Source: Leptodontidium sp. MPI-SDFR-AT-0119
Lineage: Eukaryota; Ascomycota; Leotiomycetes; Helotiales; Leptodontidiaceae
Assembly (NCBI GenBank): GCA_020726505.1
Contig: JAHLEZ010000024.1
Span: 765,023 to 829,022, forward strand
Reading direction: 5' to 3'
DNA: 64,000 nt
Below the pieces are notes generated by a model. The model did no database searches, was not told the origin of the DNA, and saw only the letters and a list, made by a program, of their open reading frames with translations. Both the position numbers and the translations under genes were made by a program. This document shows positions 24,773-36,656 of the stretch, one piece after another; position 1 is the stretch's first letter; every line of letters begins with the position of its first letter.

Positions 24773-27143
24773 TCACCCTTTTTGCACCTTCTCTGGCGCC
24801 TTCTCTGGAGCTTTCTCAAGATCCCACGACTTAGGAGCTCCTTTTCCGTCAAGCAGCTCATTGGAATCATTGATTGCACTTTTCAAGGTGTTGACACCTG
24901 GCTGCGACCCATAGCTCTCCTGATATAAGACTTGGTGCATGGCCACCATGATGCACACGACGACCATCAAAATACATATGAAGTTCTTCGGGCTCGAAGC
25001 GAAAGGTAGCACTCCTTGGGCGCTGAACAAGGTTGCGGTAATAAGTACAGGGGAGAAAATCTATGGGTTGGAAAATCATAGTTAGACACGTTGCCTAACT
25101 CGATACTTTTTAGGGAAACTTACCATAGCGAGAACAGTGAGATTCTCGAGCTTCCTGGCACCGGCGCGTCCGTCGAGACTCATGTGGGAATTGAGCTGTT
25201 ATATTTATTAGCCTCTACCACTCTCAAGCTGACGGATGAAGTTTGAATCCATATGTAGATTCTTGGGGATGACTTACACCCTCCCTACGGTCGCACAATT
25301 CTTTCTTCAATTCCTCTAACTTCTGTAGACGCAGCTTTAAAGTCGAAAACTTCTTATGAATGGTGATCAATAAGGCTTCGGGGGATGGCGATGCCGTTGG
25401 TGCTCCCCCATTGCAACGAAAATAGTCAGCTTCCGTATCCCAGAATCCTTGCCACGCTTGAGTAGTCTCAGAAAGACCACCAATCAGTTGCGTTGAAAGA
25501 GCAAGTAGTTGACTGTTCCGCCGTTCAATCAACTTTTGATCCTCAATCTTGGAAGAGCTGTATGCTAGATATTCGTCTCTAGACCTATTTGCAAACAAAG
25601 TCAATTAGCGTTCCGCACTCGAGAGTATAGAAAAAGCAAAAAATCAGAAAACAAAAACAAAACTCATAGTCGCGACTAATCCACAGTGAAAACCCACACC
25701 GAGACAGCGTCCACACACATTACTTACCCTTCTACTGTTTCCGTAACCACGGTCACTATCTGGTTCCATTCCTTGAGCACTTTTTGCGTGCGCAACTCAA
25801 TCACCGTTAAGAAGTATTCTCTAGGCATCCATATGGGTTCAGCACCGTTACGGCGCCCCGCCGTAAGGGGGTCTTCTCGTTCCCCGTGTTGTCCCTTCAG
25901 GTTATCATAGTCTTCCACTGTCCCCTTGGATCCAAAGTAAGTATCGACAAATCCATAGGCAGTCCATACCCAATGGTTAACCCCTGTCACAACGATTGAA
26001 ATCTGGGCCTCGTGTAGCCAGTAGTGTTTAGCTGTGGTGGTTGGATCTTTAGACCCAGATAGGAAGTCTAATTTCCGTGACTGTCTTAAGGGACTGCCAT
26101 CCGATTTCATCCGACGATCAATGATTGGCGATTTCCTTCTTGTCATTACCCAATATGGAATATGGAAATCTAGAGTAAAGACAGGGAACCCGATGGACTA
26201 CCATACGGTAATTAGTATAAGTCACAGTGATATATGGGACGGGCATTTGATCAACAAGTACTTACAGGAATTGTGACACCTATTGATGTCTTCCGCTTTA
26301 AGTACTTGTAAAAAAGATACCTTAAAGGCGAGGCTTGGTTGCGTGATGCCGTTTCTATAATAACCTGAATCGTGAATGAGTCTAAGTTCGGGATGAAGCT
26401 AGACAGATTAGCCAGATTATACAATATGGAACACATAAACTTCATGACTTACAGAATTCTTCTTTCTGCGTCGCTCTCTTCGTCCGCGAATGCGTTCGTG
26501 GAGTCTGACTCAACTCTCAAGCGCTATAAAGCTTTAGTCAGTTCTCTTATATTCTTATATGAGTATCACTGTATCAGATTGGGATTACCTGTTTCTTTAA
26601 TTTTTCGCGCAACAGTTCCCAGGTCAAAGGCTCCGAGTTTGTCCTGCAATGTCCTTTCTTGTCGACGATAGTACCGAAAATATTTCTTTCGTCCAGTAAT
26701 GCCACATGTTTTCCGAGTACTGGAACGGGTCCATGAGATTTCCCTTTTTCACAAAAGTTGGCCACTTCATCAACCATATCGTAATCCTCCAGGAAATCTT
26801 CGTCCCTTTCCATGCCTTTCATGAAGCGTCTAACATCGCTCATCTGATTGCTAGCATCGGTGCTCTTCGATTGCTCGTCGACCTCATCCTCGCTCGATGC
26901 CCCATCTTTATCTTCACTTTCAACTTCAGCTTCATCTTCATCTTTATCGTCATATTCATCGTCATCTTCGTCATCCTCCTCATCGTCTGTAATCTCTTCG
27001 CCGAGATACTGTTCGGCTTGAATATAGTCGAGGTATGTTTGATTTTCGCTTTTGCGATCAAACGGTCGGCGTTCTGTGAAGCAAGGGGGCCAATAACATC
27101 GCAAGGAGTGGCGAGGGAAGTCCCTGCGTGTTTCGGATGCCAT
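24773..27143 (-). CDS. CorA-like domain membrane protein (fungal-specific)
   Basis: Seven exons join in frame: 27143-26589, 26523-26453, 26398-26266, 26197-25728, 25584-25278, 25195-25124 and 25060-24773. All introns begin GTAA; they measure 65, 54, 68, 143, 82 and 63 nt, several with CTAAT/CTAAC branch sites. The product is 631 aa. Exon 1 encodes a long acidic tract (about residues 50-95, mostly D/E). The middle holds the family signature: RRILFIPNLD, ASRNQASPLRYLFYKYL, IPSIGFPVFTLDFHIPYWV, then HEAQISIVVTG and WVWTAYGFVDTYF. A helical region follows, then two C-terminal membrane segments (about 537-556 and 564-582). This layout matches fungal proteins annotated as CorA-like Mg2+ transporters. 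The GMN motif after the first membrane helix of true CorA channels is absent (SAQGVLPF here), so ion transport is unproven. I start at ATG 27143; the TTG four codons upstream is unlikely to be used. Confidence 0.88.
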
Positions 27144-27402
27144 TTCTTCTTTCAATTTAGCTTAGTGGGCTAGGTGGGGTTTCCAGTACCTATCAATTAC
27201 CATCAACTATCAACTAATAAAATAACAAACGACATTGTCCACAAGCGAAATCTTCTGGCATATTGAAGTTCCTGGAGTCAATAACCCAAGCTTGGGAAAT
27301 GGTGACACCATCTCTCTTAATAATGAAAGAATTAAACAAATGTGCAAAGCATTGCGGTGAGCGAAGTACTTCGTTGCCTCGACAGTAAGCAACGGCAGCT
27401 GT
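27144..27402. other. Intergenic region upstream of the CorA-like gene
   Basis: The likely promoter region of the CorA-like gene. A minus-strand open frame (27210-27431) lacks recognisable features and overlaps the next candidate. Confidence 0.4.
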
Positions 27403-27612
27403 TCAGCATCTCGTCCATCCACCCATTGCACGATAGCGGGGTGGCCCGAAGTGCAGGAAGGCCCAACCGCGCCTAACCAAAAGATAAGGCAAGAGAGCTA
27501 AGAGGAAACCCAACACGTAGACTTTGACACATTCGCTGGCAGCTCGGAAATTTTGTATCCATTGGTCTGCCATTGTTTCGGTTCGATCGTGACTTGATTC
27601 CAACGAGTTCAT
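27403..27612 (-). CDS. Possible small single-pass membrane protein
   Basis: A 69-codon frame starting at ATG 27612; a second ATG gives MADQWIQNFRAASE. It contains one hydrophobic segment (VYVLGFLLALLPYLLV) followed by basic residues, as in a tail- or signal-anchored protein. I recognise no family. It could also be an exon of a longer gene, since another minus-strand frame overlaps its 3' end (27431-27210), or a chance frame. Confidence 0.25.
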   Translation of the reverse strand: MNSLESSHDRTETMADQWIQNFRAASECVKVYVLGFLLALLPYLLVRRGWAFLHFGPPRYRAMGGWTRC

Positions 27613-27905
27613 GGGACAAACGCTCGCCCCGTTTCAAGGCAACAGAGTGACAAATTGACGATGAGTAGGTCTCTTGACTCGACAGAAAATCAGGCTGTGC
27701 AAATAGAGTTTAAATGCAATTAGGACGGTGGCGCAATCGAAGGATCACGGTTAATATGTCATAACGTGGCACTCTCGTTACCGTCAACATGGAACAAGAT
27801 ATCGAATGCAAGCGATAACAAGAGAAAGTATGTACTATTTTGAGGAGGAGGGGGGGCGTGACAGTGCACGGCTTCGTGCATGTGCTGGAAATTCTCGGTG
27901 AAGAT

Positions 27906-28231
27906 CTAAGAATGCATGATGTGCTGCAGGCCAACGTTTTCCACGTCCTTGGGTTGGCGGATGTCAAGTCGACGCTGATCAATCATGAGTGTTCTGCGGA
28001 TTAGTTTACCAGATCCAGCCTTGCGAAAGTATGTAGACTCACATCTTGTTGGAACTTTTCCAGGGAAATCACAAGCTGAAAAACTCTTAACGCACTTTGA
28101 CAGCTGAAGAGCAGCAAAATCCACTCCCAATATCCCTTCTGGCCATTCAGCGAGCAAACAAGATCGTACAGAATCCTCTCAATACTTTGAACCTCGGCTT
28201 CACTCACCTTTGATGGTGTATTCAGCCTCAA
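27906..28231 (-). CDS. Possible small two-exon hypothetical gene
   Basis: The frame starts at ATG 28231 (MRLNTPSKVSEAEVQSIER...). A GTGAGT donor at 28042 lies directly after codon 63. A possible acceptor at 27975 (gatcag) restores a 22-codon second exon ending TAG at 27906, for about 85 aa with a 68-nt intron. A nearer acceptor (ccgcag) would end the protein within five codons. The first exon contains a hydrophobic stretch (WEWILLLFSCQSALRVFQLV). No family is recognised; transcript data would be needed to accept it. Confidence 0.25.
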
Positions 28232-29218
28232 AATGACAACGAGGCCTTACACTGAAGCTATAAACTCGTACGAAGTTTGTATAGCCCCCACAATTGACCT
28301 TTTGGTTGGTCGTCGCCAAATTTGCCCGAGAAGGCTACAAGCTACTGCCGTCGTCCAGTACATTTGGTTTTATTACACAAGGTTTTTCCTATGAGAAAAT
28401 TAGAATCAGATATAGTAATTGGGATCACGAGACAAACTTTTGGTAGCCAGTAATGCGTGAACTGATCCTCGATTCTGTTTTTGGTATTACAAGAAGGAGA
28501 TTGAATCAAAACGATGAGAATTCTAGGGACGGAATTCATACTCTATATGTAAACATAGAATGGTGAAGTGTCCAGTCTCTTCTGGCCCATTTCCCGGCCC
28601 GCGACTTGTCAACTTGGCTACCATCAAAATTATGACGAAAAGATGTGATGAAAAAGAGACCAACCGCAGTCAACCACGTTAAGAAAATAAGAAGTATTGG
28701 AGGTGAGCAACGAACTAATTGGCTGCCTCGTTGTCGTTTTATGTATGCTGTGACTGTTTAGTAAATGCTGTGTAACTCAAAGGCTCTGTTTTCGGGTATT
28801 GCCATAGCTTGGTGAAACCCCCATATGGGCGCCAAAACCTCCTGTCATCGTTTTCGTTAGGCTGTGTTTTTTTCTTGGCAACCCATTAGATACCCAACCT
28901 ACCCAACCCATGGGTTGGGTTGTGTTCGGGTTAGGCTCATGTGATAAGGGGGTTGAAGTCGACGTTAATTTAACTTATGGGTACGTGATAGGTACTTACT
29001 ATAAAGTGAGTCTAATAATGAATCTAAGAATTATTATAATTAAACTTTAATATTAAATTTGTTAAGATGACATAGAATCGGAGCAACAGAGCTCCGTAGT
29101 TTGAAGAACGCCATCAACATTTATATACATCACAGCGCAACGGAGTTCCTATCTCAATACTATTGAGAGTGAGCAAGAAGCAAGCTATCCTATCCTCAAG
29201 CCACTTTTCGACTTAGAT
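28232..29218. other. Intergenic region with a 20-bp perfect palindrome
   Basis: No supported gene. It contains ACCCAACCCATGGGTTGGGT (28901-28920), a perfect palindrome embedded in further CCCAACC and GGGTT units. A local AT-rich stretch follows at about 28960-29070. Confidence 0.55.
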
Positions 29219-31110
29219 ATGGACGAATCAAACACCTCCGATGCCAAGAAGTTCTACCTTATAACCCAAAAGCGCAATATACCTGTCACATTTGTTGGAA
29301 GTCGCATGAAAAACATAAGTAAGCAAATTCTCATACTTCTGTAATTGGGCTAATGCTTTTGATAATGATAGAACGAACTCGAGATAGACATATTTCTTAC
29401 TGCAAGCGAAAATCACTATTTTCGCTCGTACCGAGCGCTCCTCGCAAAATATCTTGTTCGAGTTGCATAGCCGCCAAAATTTGATGTGACAGGATAAAAC
29501 TATCATGTAGTGCTTGTGAGGGAAAGAGTAGAGTTTGTGTTTATGACCTACCTCCTTCTCAAGTAGACTTGGCATCGAGCGGTGTTCAAGGAACTCCTTC
29601 TGTGCAACAAAATGACAACAGTAATCAGAACTCCAACCTCTTCCTCGACATGGAAGTAGATGTAGGTTGGAATTTGTCTATTAATAGCCTTGAATATCCA
29701 CAACATGGACACCCAGAAGTCTCGGTTGAAGATCCCGCCATGGAGATAGCTCCACCATGGCCACCTTTCCACAACCCGCGTCAACAATCTGGGATCCCAA
29801 CCCTGCAGTACCTGCTATGCCGAACCTTTTTGGACAATCTGTACTAGATATCTATATGACATCCCATGTTTACAATAGGATCCCAAGCCAGCTCGGTACA
29901 GGCAGGAATTGGTCCACCAATCAATGGTACATTCATCTTCAAATCTGTTGCTAGTGCAGTGGCTTCTACAAGCGGCAGGTTTATATTGTAGTCATTAAGA
30001 ACTTATCCAAGGATGATGCTACGGAATGAGACAAGTTCCCCATTTATACATTCGAAGGTATGATATGATTCGTACCACACTTTGGTCCCGCATTCTGGCT
30101 CGTTGCTTCACGCCACTCATGATTAGGTCACACCGACTTCTGATTTCAAACAAGCTGGCGATATTTTACCTCTATAATGATGATTCAATATCCATATGTC
30201 AAGCTGTTGTTGAGAAATTTTTCTCGCGGACGTATCAGAATCGTGGATTTATCTGGCGATCAATCAGGCATGAGAGGACAAATTCTTTCATTCGGTAAGT
30301 ATCCACGAGCATGTAATCGTTGTATCCAGCTTCTTATACCCTTCCTCCAGCGCGAGAGATTAGATAAATGGAAACTACTTTCCGCAACTTAGTGCAGTCT
30401 TATTTATCTCCTCTTGAGGATCATTGAAGGTCCCATAGATGAGAACAACTTTGACTTGTAACTGGTGATGACACTTGGGGTTAGTAATCTAGCACAGACC
30501 AAGCACATGTCTTTTTGCTGATACTGGAAACAGAAGATATTCGTTTACATACATCAAATCCAACCCGCATATAAAGATATCCTTAAATACAAAACTGCCC
30601 GTCCAACATGGGACGAATGGGTATGGGCAGAATCAATCAATAGGTACGTATCACTTGAAATACCTGCTCTCATTCGGTAAAACTTTTAATTTATCAAAAA
30701 TTACCATCAACAGAATTGCCCTCATCTGCTGCCTCCTCACAATCTTCCTCGACGTCGGAGTCCCCTGCAATCTCTCTATGAACATCTGCTCTCAGCACCA
30801 ATCCCGTGTCGGAAAACCCTCTGGGAAGCCCAAACCCAAGAAGCGGTGGAACTTGGAATACAACTTTCAGACCTCAGAGGAGGGTAATATCGAGCCTCCG
30901 ATGACTCGTGTGCGGTTAATAGATTTGCATCATGAGTTTGGAATGCAGGGAAATACTTCTGTTGTTTCGGGGGCTTATTCAGGTTTGATAGATTCGCATT
31001 CTAGGTTTGGGGTGGACGGGGAAAGGTTGAGGAGGGAGGCTTTGGATAAGGTTTATGCTGATGCAGATGGGTTGGAGCATTTGATACTTTTGGCTTCGAG
31101 CTTGGTTTGA
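29219..31110 (+). pseudogene. Multi-exon hypothetical gene, probably decayed
   Basis: Coding-like stretches in changing frames run through this interval. A start-like exon at ATG 29219 begins MDESNTSDAKKFYL. A low-complexity frame from about 29569 (QQNDNSNQNSN) shifts near 29750 to PQPASTIWDPNPAVPAMP. At about 29990-30298 a stretch (YIVVIKNLSKDDATE, then VPHFGPAFWLVASRH, then MIQYPYVKLLLRNFSRGRI) is interrupted by four TGA codons. The 3' part is better: exon 30534-30643 (KIFVYIHQIQPAYKDIL, WDEWVWAESIN) and exon 30714-31110 join across a 70-nt GTACGT...CAG intron in frame and end at TGA. I do not recognise the family. Unresolved introns might explain some frame changes; the four TGAs argue for decay. 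Confidence 0.45.
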
Positions 31111-31880
31111 GTGGGGTGAGGATATGTTGGTGAAGGGAGGAAATGAATACGGCAAAAATAGGCTCACGGATAATTTATGGACATCAGTCTCCTCGAATGT
31201 TAAAAGATAACAACTACTCAAAAATATGTCCAAACTATGCTAATACTTGTTATCTTAGCACTCGCTTTGGAGTGATCGAGGTATTGAATGTGGTCAACCT
31301 AAGAACACGGTAAGCGATAATCACCCACAGTTTGAAGAAATCACTACAGCATGCCTTGCACATTCAACCAAATTTCAAATTAAGAGAGGCATCAAATCTT
31401 TTTGTTAGAGGAAATCGAAAACCCGTAGCATCACATTGCTGCCTAAAAATACAGCCCAAATTCTCGCCAAGCTGAGGGCCATGACATATCAAGTCCGACT
31501 CGCTTATGTAAATCAAGTGTATTCGACCTCGCTGTTTACTTTTGTCAGTGAACCTTTGCAAATGCAAATTTTTAAAAGGCACGAAATATTAACTTCGTTT
31601 CTCTAGAACAGCTTCTCACGATTATGCCCGCACAAAATACTCTACAAAACATGGAAGTAGGGTAAAACCCGACCTCCGTGAGCGTGATACTGGGGTGTCT
31701 ATGGAATTCTTTTGCAGGTTGGATATAAAGTTACGAACTATGAATTAAGAATAGACAGACAATCATAATCATTCTTGCTGTTAAGTACTCATAAAGACTA
31801 TTAAAGATATCTCTTCCTCGAGTAATCTTCTGACAAATTACCAAACATTCAAACCACCAACCCATCAACTCAGCATCAAA
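31111..31880. other. Intergenic region
   Basis: 770 bp between the decayed gene and the SDR pseudogene. No feature supported; the minus-strand frame at 31364-31582 has no recognisable domain. The end is the former promoter of the dehydrogenase. Confidence 0.5.
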
Positions 31881-32849
31881 ATGTCATCCCAAAACCTCAT
31901 CACCAGCACTGTCTGGCTAGGTAGCTACACCTCAACTTCGCTCAATATAAACGAATTCTAACAAATCTCACAGTAACAGGTTGCTCCGCCGGCTTCGGCG
32001 CATCCCTCGCAAAGCAAATCTTCGAATCCGGCCACACCATTATAGCAACAGCACGAAACACCTCATCCCTCTCTTACCTTCCGGATTCCCCTCGAGTCCT
32101 AAAACTAGAGCTCGACGTAACTTCAATCCCATCAATCACCACAGCTTTCTCCACCGCAATAGAAAAATTCGGAAGGATCGGCGTGGTGATTAATAATGCT
32201 GGTACGCATTAATGGGTGACACAGAAGCTGCCGGCGACAAGGAAGGCAGAGACGTCTTCGATGTGAATTTTTGGGGGTTAGTAAATGTTGCAAAAGAGGC
32301 TGTGAGAGTCTTTAGAGAGGTTAATGGGAAGGGGGCTGAGGGGTTGGTTGTTCAGGTTACGACTTTGGGGGCTTGGGTTGGGTTTCCTGGGAATGCGTTT
32401 TATCATGCTAGGTACTCTACCCACTCTTTCCAACCTATTAACAAAAAGTATGAAGAACTAATTATGTCCTTTCTCATAAATAGCAACACGCAGTAGAAGG
32501 TTTCACGGAATCATTCACCGAAGAAATGAACCCTGACTGGAACATCAGCTTCCTCATCCTCGAGTCAGGCAGGCGGAATGAAGACAGCCTTTGGGTCTTC
32601 ATCTATGAAAACCATTCTAGCATATCCAGCTTACGATGATCCTTCCATGCCTACTAGACAACTTTTCGCCTAGTTCGCAACTAATTTTGAAACTGTGCTT
32701 GAGGGGCTGGAGCTAGTTGCTAAAGTAGTGTTTGAGACTATTTTAAGAAGGGGAAGAGGAAGTTGCTTATAAAGATGCCACTTAGGAGAGTTGCCTTTAG
32801 TGCAATTAGTGCAGAGTTAAATAGTATTATGAAAATGTTGAATAATTAG
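31881..32849 (+). pseudogene. Short-chain dehydrogenase/reductase pseudogene
   Basis: Exon 1 (31881-31920) joins exon 2 (from 31974) over a 53-nt intron with CTAAC branch site, giving TVWLVTGCSAGFG, the NAD(P)-binding TGxxxGxG motif of classical SDRs. Later landmarks are LELDVTS, VVINNAG, FDVNFWGLVNV and the active-site region GAWVGFPGNAFYHA. A second intron (32412-32483) interrupts the catalytic YxxxK segment. A one-base loss after NNAG (about 32203) shifts the frame. Another base is missing at the YHAS/KHAV junction (32484). A shift lies near 32568, an in-frame TAG at 32671-32673, and a further shift near 32755. The C-terminal part is still recognisable to 32849. In intact relatives this is a soluble NAD(P)H-dependent oxidoreductase of about 280-300 aa; the substrate cannot be inferred. 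Confidence 0.85.
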
Positions 32850-34430
32850 GAAAATATTAGTTTAAGTGCTAGTAACGCTTGAGTAGAATTTTATATAAGG
32901 TTTCTAAAAGAGCAATAACGGAATATAAGATAATGCAAATTGCATTATGCAATGGATTTTAGCTAGAATATATAGTAGCTTTTTACGTCGTCGACGTCGA
33001 TGGGAGAGGTAAGGCGAGACATGATTTGATGGAGTTATTAGTTGTAGAGGGCGAGTTAGTGATGCCTTGGGGATAACGCCAAAAGGATTTTATTATTTTG
33101 CCGCGTTCCACCGCTTTAATTTAGCTAATTAAAGGCGGTGGAAGGTAGTCTTTCCGGTCCGGGGCAATCGAGAACACCAAATCCTACACTAAATCGGTAT
33201 TATTTACTCTTAAAACTCACTCCAAAATTACCAAATTTTAATGCGCTAGCTTATAAGTCGGTGATAAGCTAAGTATATTACAGCTGATTGGCTTATAATT
33301 AATTATTAACTGACTGACTGACGTCTTTTACTCGGCTGGCTTAATGACCACTCTGCTTGGGCCTACCTATTGCTTTTGTTGCTTGGGGCCAATTGAGAGG
33401 TTCGCAATGGGAAAATAACGTACTGTTGAAATGAAGCTGTCATCTTGAACTCAAAAATAAATAAATGATTACGACTTTTTGTCAATTGTACGTTTTCTTT
33501 CTTTGAACAGTTTCTGATTTCCAGTGTCCAGACAATTGTTCATGATTTCGATTTTTTCTGAGGAATTCATAATTATTATAGTTGTATGATTGAAAATTGA
33601 AAATAGAAATCTTACTCGTCCGAGAGGATAATTCGAGGCTGTCATTCATTCCAATCGAGAATCCAATCGGGAAATAACACACACACTCTCTCTTCGCTTC
33701 GTACTCGGTCAGTCAGGCTCATGGCGGGGTAATCTGCCCGTCGCAGACGCCCTCCCCCTCCTCATGCAATGCCAATACTTGACCAACCCCAACACACAAA
33801 ATATCAAACCACCACCATAGGCACAGGAAAGGGAAGGGAGTGAGAGATGCTCTGGGATGACAACCCAGGATAGCCTGTCTACATCCACTGTAGACACAAT
33901 TATCCATGCATCCATACCTGACTCTTGCTAGAATCGTGTGGAATGGTTCAATTGACTCTTAGCCATTGTATTGGTCAATAGAGCACTTAAAGAGCCTGAT
34001 AACGCCGAAACATAGATAGAATCCCATGTCGCGACGAATCCTTGTAGGTGTTAGCCTTGACGAGGCTGCCATGCATGTCATTGAGCCATTGCGGAATCAA
34101 GCGGGACGGGAGCGATTTCACATACTTTAGCGTCATTCTGCGGATTAAGCGGCGTTTTAAGAACCCTTTAAGGGGAGATGCTTGTGTGTTGTGAGTGATA
34201 TACGGGAAACAAACATGCGAAGCTGCCCAAGAGGCTCTTCTAATTCCGATTCACACCCCGAGCCTTTCGAGGCTTCTCAATTCGAAAGCAGCGTCAGAAA
34301 ACAACTGATACGTTCCACTAACGTCTACCATATGTGATCCACTGTCACAAGATGTATTGGTGTTTTACTCGTAACGTTCAGTTAACGTCCCACCCCACTG
34401 TTCCGCCCACCTCGCGTAATATTAGCACTC
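32850..34430. other. Intergenic right flank of the gene island
   Basis: No supported gene. It contains an imperfect 16/17-bp inverted repeat (33106-33121 / 33127-33143). The minus-strand frames at 33482-33682 and 33709-33915 lack recognisable domains. Composition changes to AT-rich near 34430, where the pogo-type transposon begins. Confidence 0.5.
33106..33143. repeat. Inverted repeat, 16/17 bp arms
   Basis: The left arm TTCCACCGCTTTAATT and the right arm AATTAAAGGCGGTGGAA are complementary except for one extra G. Only 5 nt separate them, so the sequence can form a hairpin. It may be the remnant of a miniature inverted-repeat element. Confidence 0.65.
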
Positions 34431-34439
34431 TCTATTTAA

Positions 34440-36500
34440 CACTTGTTAACTCTATATTACGTTAACCTTTATACAAGAAATTGTAGAATCTAAATCTTCT
34501 TTTACGTTTGATTTTATATATATAATTTAACGATCTTTAGTTGTAATTTGAGCCTCCCGAATAGCACGTGTTATTGTAAACTTAGACTTTGGATAAGTTT
34601 AGATTTTCCTTTTTTTTTTGACTTTAATTACTCTAACCTCTCTTCAAAATCTTTAATTCTTATGTTTACCTTCTTTAGTTTATAATCCTTCTCGTTAATT
34701 CCCTTTATAATCTTTTAAAAACGTAGATGATACGTTAGAAGTTAATTATATAATCTACTTGGTAAAGTACATATCTATAAATAAAGGTCTTTTTTAGCCT
34801 TAAGAGTATATAACTAAACAAAAGTGCTAAAAGGCTCCGGAGATTGTATTAGTACTTACTAAGGCTCTTAAGAAGTTAGGATTATCGATTTATTATTATC
34901 ATTTAATAGTAATAGGCTTATCAAAGTCTTTATTACAAATACCGGTTATAATTTATTGGTTCTTTAGCTATATTTAATATGAAAAGAAATAACAGTCTCT
35001 CAACGTGCCTTTTAATAACAAGTAGGGAAGTTGCGCTTATTAATTAATATAGAATTAATTAGAGAACTTAATTTGTATAATCCTTTCCAGTAGGTATGCT
35101 TAAGCGTAAAGAAAATTGTTAAATCTAAAGGTTATAAGATGTGTGACGTGTGTACAAGTAAGAATAATGCAGATATTAATGTTTAAGGCATTTTAAAGGA
35201 AATCTATTGTCTCATGGCTCTTATAGTCGTTTAGAATAAGGAGTCTTGTTAAATAATCACGTAGTTCCGTTTAAGGGATAAATACTTTTTTTTAGTTATT
35301 TAAGAGCCTTATGGTTAATAGCTTATTTATTATTAATTTTAATAAAGTGCTAATTATTAAATAAGTTTAATTTAAACGAAAACTACTATTATTATATTAG
35401 TTTTCCTTTATAAATTATAAGAGGTTGTGTTACGACCTACGATGCGCCTCGTATTCTAACCGACACGGGCTCGTAGCATCGCTGGCTATGCGACGGCGCT
35501 AAGCCCGATAGGGAAGACTAAGTGGCGAGCCTACGATATATTGACGTAAATAGCACTTGACTACGCTAGGCCCTATTAAGAGGGTCTTTTATATATATAT
35601 ATACTCGAGCCCTCCCTTACGGAGAGCTCTCCTTTCCTCCTTGTCTTTTCTTTTCGATTCTGAGCGTAGCCTTAGGTCTAAATACAAAGCTTAAGTTAAC
35701 TCGCCGTATCAACCTTTGGCCAGCCGTAACAGGTTGTATAAAGACCTCTATTAAAGAAATAAACTTAATAATTAATATCTAAGTACATAAGCTTAGTTGT
35801 TTTCCTTAAACGTTACGCTTTTTAGAGCGCCTTACTACTAATTTATTAAGACCGTAGTCTTCTATAATACTAGTCTCGTTCATATTCTCTTATTGGCCAA
35901 CTGGAATAGCCTTAATAACTAGAATCTTTAGTTTTTGGAACTAAAGCTAAATGACATTAGAATAAGCGTAGTTAATACGTATATAATTAACGTATATTTG
36001 CTTTTTGGTTTTTAGAATAAGGTTACGTATTAGAAAGCGTGAAATCTAATGTTTTCCAAGTGGGAAGTGGTCTTTTTAAAGAGCTAAAAGCCTCTCTTCA
36101 AAAACCTTAATTTATGTATACGTAACTCTATAACCAAGAAACTCTGAAGTTAAAACCCAATTAGTCAATTGATTTTCCGCCACCGTAGGTAGCCTCTATA
36201 AATAATTAGCAGCTTCTTTGTTTAATAAAGTCGTTACGTTACGGCTATAATGCGTAATCCTTAGAATTTGTGACGCTTGCTTTATAAAGATAGTAATCAT
36301 GTGTGACAATAGCCTCATATATTAATATATAAAAATAACAAGAGTTTTTAAAAAGCTATAACTAAGTAAAAAGAAAATAAGAAGGAAAAGGCTTTTTATA
36401 TAAGTAGAAAGTGTTTTATAAGCTTATTTAATTTTGCTAAAGCTTAGATAAGCCGAAATACCGGAAATAAGGCTCTAAGCGCTCTTAATTATCATACTAT
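34440..36500 (-). mobile_element. Pogo/Fot1-type (Tc1-mariner) DNA transposon, RIP-mutated
   Basis: The minus-strand translation reads as a pogo-family transposase. A CENP-B-type helix-turn-helix region (LTNWVLTSEFLGYR, then THxQIK-like sequence and FEERLL) lies near 36080-36170. The DDE catalytic block follows near 35820-35893 (NMNETSIIEDYGLNKLV, normally NMDETG). The C-terminal landmark LIQPLDLTIFF-like sequence before LKHTYWKG is near 35060-35155. The change of the usual Asp-Glu pair to Asn-Glu and several stops make it inactive. A solo LTR (35428-35731) splits it. Terminal inverted repeats were not found, so both ends are approximate. Confidence 0.8.
35428..35731. repeat. Solo LTR (304 bp), family TGTTACG...CGTAACA
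   Basis: Starts TGTTACGACC and ends CAGCCGTAACA, with the perfect target duplication ggttg at 35423-35427 and 35732-35736. A close relative is at 60203-60504, differing mainly by transitions. No internal region is present, so it is a solo LTR left by LTR-LTR recombination. It lies inside the pogo transposase frame. Confidence 0.92.
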
Positions 36501-36656
36501 CCCCCCTCTTAAAAAAAGCTTATCCTCAAGCGTTAATTTATTTCCTTATCTCTCTTAAGATAGTCATAATTATTAATACTATTCTTTTACTCTTTAATTT
36601 ATTTAAGTAGCTTTATAAAGGGTATTACTTACTCAGGGTAATTAAAATAGAAATCC

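Noticed and set aside
24395..24928. Overlapping open frames on both strands between the ArgRS-like and CorA-like genes
   Set aside because: No recognisable domain or clear start context, and mutually overlapping frames; treated as intergenic.
28880..28940. Telomere-like CCCAACC/GGGTTAGG words as an internal telomere
   Set aside because: Units are few and irregular and not arrayed head to tail; the palindrome is the stronger signal.
29990..30298. Four in-frame TGA codons read as selenocysteine or a reassigned Trp codon
   Set aside because: TGG is used normally in the same frame, neighbouring genes use the standard code with TGA stops, and no recoding element is visible; decay is simpler.
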